Assembly: GCA_005772955.1 (NCBI GenBank)
Contig: SXID01000045.1
Location: 1-32,058, forward strand
DNA length: 32,058 bases
Reading direction: 5' to 3'
Origin: Planctomycetia bacterium
Lineage (GTDB): Bacteria > Planctomycetota > Planctomycetia > Gemmatales > Gemmataceae
The position numbers and the translations under genes are program-made. Positions 30,028 through 32,058 of this stretch are shown here, piece by piece; the first letter of the stretch is position 1; each line of letters starts with the position of its first letter. The notes below the pieces were generated by a model, which saw only the letters and a program-made list of their open reading frames with translations, searched no databases and had not been told where the DNA came from.

Positions 30028-31806
30028 TTACCCCAGCGGCGGGTCGTCGGGATTCTTCGGCTCCTCTGGTTGCGGTGGCGGAGGCGGCGGGCTGACCGCG
30101 ACCGGCGGAGGCGGACTCACGACCACCGGCGGCGCCGGTGGGCTGAACGGGAGCGTCGCCGGCGGCGGGGGCGGTGACACCGCGGGCTTGTTCAGCAAGC
30201 CGCTGCCGAGCGGAACCGTGCCGTCCGCAGGCGCCGGCGCCGGGGCGGGCGCCAGCTTCGGCGGAGCCAGCGGCGCTTCCGGTTCGTCGTCCTCGAACAC
30301 CTCGTCCAGTTCGGCCTCGTCCACTTTCTTGCGCATCAGGAAGTAGATCATCGTCGCGGACGACCAGAAGAAACTGTAACTGAACCCGAGCATCATCAGG
30401 AACGCGATCGTGAGCCAGAAGTACACGATCACGGCGCCCCAACTGCGATACCAGTAGTCGTTCCGGTTCACCGTGTAAGCGTCCGGGTTCACCGGTTCGT
30501 ACTGGTACACCTGTCGAATCGCCTTCGCCGAGTCGGTCGTGGGCTCACCAGTGCGGTCGAGTTTCACCCACCCGCCCTTCACCTCGTACGGGCTGTCCTT
30601 GGTCAGCAACTCCTTCCACCCGAACGACTCTGGAGCGTAGATGAACAGGTACTCGGGCTTCCGCTCGGGCCACACCGCGCTCGCCGTGAGGCCGACAGCC
30701 CACTTGCCCACGTACACAGCCACCGACGCGAAGAACAGCACGAACAGCGTCACCGCCGCGCCGTACATGATCGCGACGAACCAGTTCCAGAGGTAGTGCC
30801 ACGGCGCCTGGTAGACGTAGTTCACCGATCGCGAGAGAGCGTCGAACGTGTCGCTCTGGTCGCCCTCCACGGAGAGCGTGCAGTACATCATCGGGTATCC
30901 GACAAGGCCGACGAGGAACACCGTCATGATGGCCCCGCCAACGATGACCGCCGGCAGCCCAATACCGAGCAACACGATGTCACCAACGAACGGGATCAGC
31001 GCGACCAGCCCGTAGAGGATTAACCCGGCTACCACCAGGCCGATGATGCCCAGCGGCACCAGCGGCGCGCCCAGGTAACTGAGGTAGCGATGGGCGACGA
31101 ACTTGGTCGCCTGTTTGAGCGTGATCGGCCCCTTGTTCGCGAGCTGAACCGCCGCGAGCCTCGTGATGATGCCACCACAAAAGGCCCACACCGCCACGTT
31201 CGAGAACAGAATCAGGAACAGGTACAACCGCGTCAGCGGGCTGACGCCGGGCGAAACGATCTTCGCGACGGGCAACAGCAACTTCACGAGCGGTTCGACG
31301 AGTACCGGCACGGACCCGGTGAAGAACCCGCGAACGGCGTTCTCGCGGTCCGCGGCCGAACCGCCCAGCGCGTCGGTGAAGAACAGGAACGGGTTCGGTC
31401 CGCGGTACTCGTCCCACGGCAGCGTGCGGAGCCGCCCACCGGGACCGGCGAGCGCGTCGAGTTGCTGCCACTGGGCGTAGTCGCGGGCGAACCGCCGCTT
31501 CGCCTCGATCGCGGTCGCAGCTGTCAACTCGTCATTCGTGTACGGCTTACCGGTCGCCGGGTTGTCCTTGCCATCGAAGTCGTTCTTAACGACGCCCTCG
31601 CTGTAATTCTGGTCGTTCTCAAGCGGCGCGGCCTTGTAGAAGATGTTCGACAGCAGCCACCAGGAGAACGACATCAAAAAGACGCCGAGGGCGGCGACGA
31701 ACAACTTGCGCGGGTCCAGAGCGATCTGGAAGCACCGAAAGATGTTCGTCCACGGCAGCGCCGTGCGGTAACTGAACCCGCCGGAATGGTCGCGCCCGTC
31801 GGCCAT
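30028..31806 (-). CDS. Large polytopic membrane protein of unknown function with proline-rich C-terminus
   Basis: 592 residues from the ATG at 31806, preceded by AGGAG; the frame runs on to 31998 but lacks a start signal there. Helices are visible at about 30-52, 190-215, 245-265, 270-295, 300-325, 360-390 and 495-525. The blocks CTLSVEGDQSDTFDALSRSVNYVYQAPW and on look like a conserved module of planctomycete membrane proteins, but no function is known to me. After an acidic stretch (ELDEVFEDDEPE) the last ~70 residues are Pro/Ala-rich, probably cytoplasmic and disordered. It is monocistronic. Confidence 0.8.
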   Translation of the reverse strand: MADGRDHSGGFSYRTALPWTNIFRCFQIALDPRKLFVAALGVFLMSFSWWLLSNIFYKAAPLENDQNYSEGVVKNDFDGKDNPATGKPYTNDELTAATAIEAKRRFARDYAQWQQLDALAGPGGRLRTLPWDEYRGPNPFLFFTDALGGSAADRENAVRGFFTGSVPVLVEPLVKLLLPVAKIVSPGVSPLTRLYLFLILFSNVAVWAFCGGIITRLAAVQLANKGPITLKQATKFVAHRYLSYLGAPLVPLGIIGLVVAGLILYGLVALIPFVGDIVLLGIGLPAVIVGGAIMTVFLVGLVGYPMMYCTLSVEGDQSDTFDALSRSVNYVYQAPWHYLWNWFVAIMYGAAVTLFVLFFASVAVYVGKWAVGLTASAVWPERKPEYLFIYAPESFGWKELLTKDSPYEVKGGWVKLDRTGEPTTDSAKAIRQVYQYEPVNPDAYTVNRNDYWYRSWGAVIVYFWLTIAFLMMLGFSYSFFWSSATMIYFLMRKKVDEAELDEVFEDDEPEAPLAPPKLAPAPAPAPADGTVPLGSGLLNKPAVSPPPPPATLPFSPPAPPVVVSPPPPVAVSPPPPPPQPEEPKNPDDPPLG

Positions 31807-32058
31807 GCTAACTCCTAAATGGCTGGAACTTGTGTCGCACCGCACCGGAAACCGTCCACGGGACAGGGGGGGATTATACCCGGCGCAGCGGGCGCGGCAA
31901 TCGGAGCCAAGAATCAGAGAGGTTCTTGCGCGTTCGGCGTGCGCCAGGATTTTCAGGCGTCGGTGGCGGTGGTCAAATCGCGTTACCCCAGTCCTCATTG
32001 GTGTTCAAGCGGTTTATCTTGTCTGGTCGATGACATTTCGTGATTTTTACCCCAGTCC
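31807..32058. other. Upstream region of the membrane-protein gene, no gene seen
   Basis: 252 bases with no convincing ORF. A 10-base direct repeat ACCCCAGTCC occurs at 31984-31993 and at the very end of the window (32049-32058), 65 bases apart. It presumably holds the promoter of the membrane-protein gene and perhaps that of a neighbour outside. Confidence 0.4.

Overview
The window looks like chromosomal DNA of a planctomycete close to Gemmata (inference). It is GC-rich, the genes point both ways in short operons, and many gaps carry short palindromic repeats. It also has gene types common in that group: TPR and WD40 proteins, DUF4340 proteins, a GldA/F/G-type ABC system, and a large membrane protein with a proline-rich tail. 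No rRNA, phage, conjugation or CRISPR genes were seen.

Layout. 1-2787 (minus): the tail of a PIN-domain gene relic, a secreted TPR protein, and a gap with a 29-bp perfect inverted repeat and a terminator. 2788-5690 (minus): a membrane protein fused to a spermidine-synthase-like domain, then a frameshifted IS200-like transposase. 5689-10137 (minus): a pyrimidine cluster reading N-acyl-D-amino-acid deacylase-like amidohydrolase, pyrB, a small secreted protein, pyrC. 10279-11595 (plus): a dicarboxylate/amino acid symporter. 11870-12472 (minus): a HAD phosphatase. 12695-20784 (plus): an ATPase, permease, GldG-like protein and long DUF4340 protein; the region before it, each gap inside it and the region after it all hold a palindromic repeat. 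20986-22092 (minus): ribD.

22240-24682 is the most unusual part. A 60-residue ORF and an intrinsic terminator are followed 28 bases later by 21 tRNA-like genes in about 2.1 kb, all on the plus strand, ending at a second strong hairpin. None encodes CCA. Eighteen of 21 have CT directly after the discriminator base. Several are non-canonical: three Leu-anticodon tRNAs have short variable loops, two Met(CAT) and one Ala(TGC) have a reduced D-arm, two have odd T-loops, one has C at position 33, and Trp has an enlarged variable region. Identity elements are nevertheless kept (G-1:C73 in His, G3:U70 in Ala, G73 in Asp, Trp and Ser), which argues that many can be charged. Anticodons cover 14 amino acids; Asn, Cys, Gln, Ile, Phe and Pro are absent unless a CAT tRNA is modified to read Ile. 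This looks like a secondary tRNA array supplementing a standard set elsewhere (inference).

24804-32058: an ArsR-type regulator and MATE transporter, a WD40 protein, a divergent RNase HII-like protein (minus), a HIT protein and YggS-type PLP protein pair, and a large planctomycete-type membrane protein (minus).
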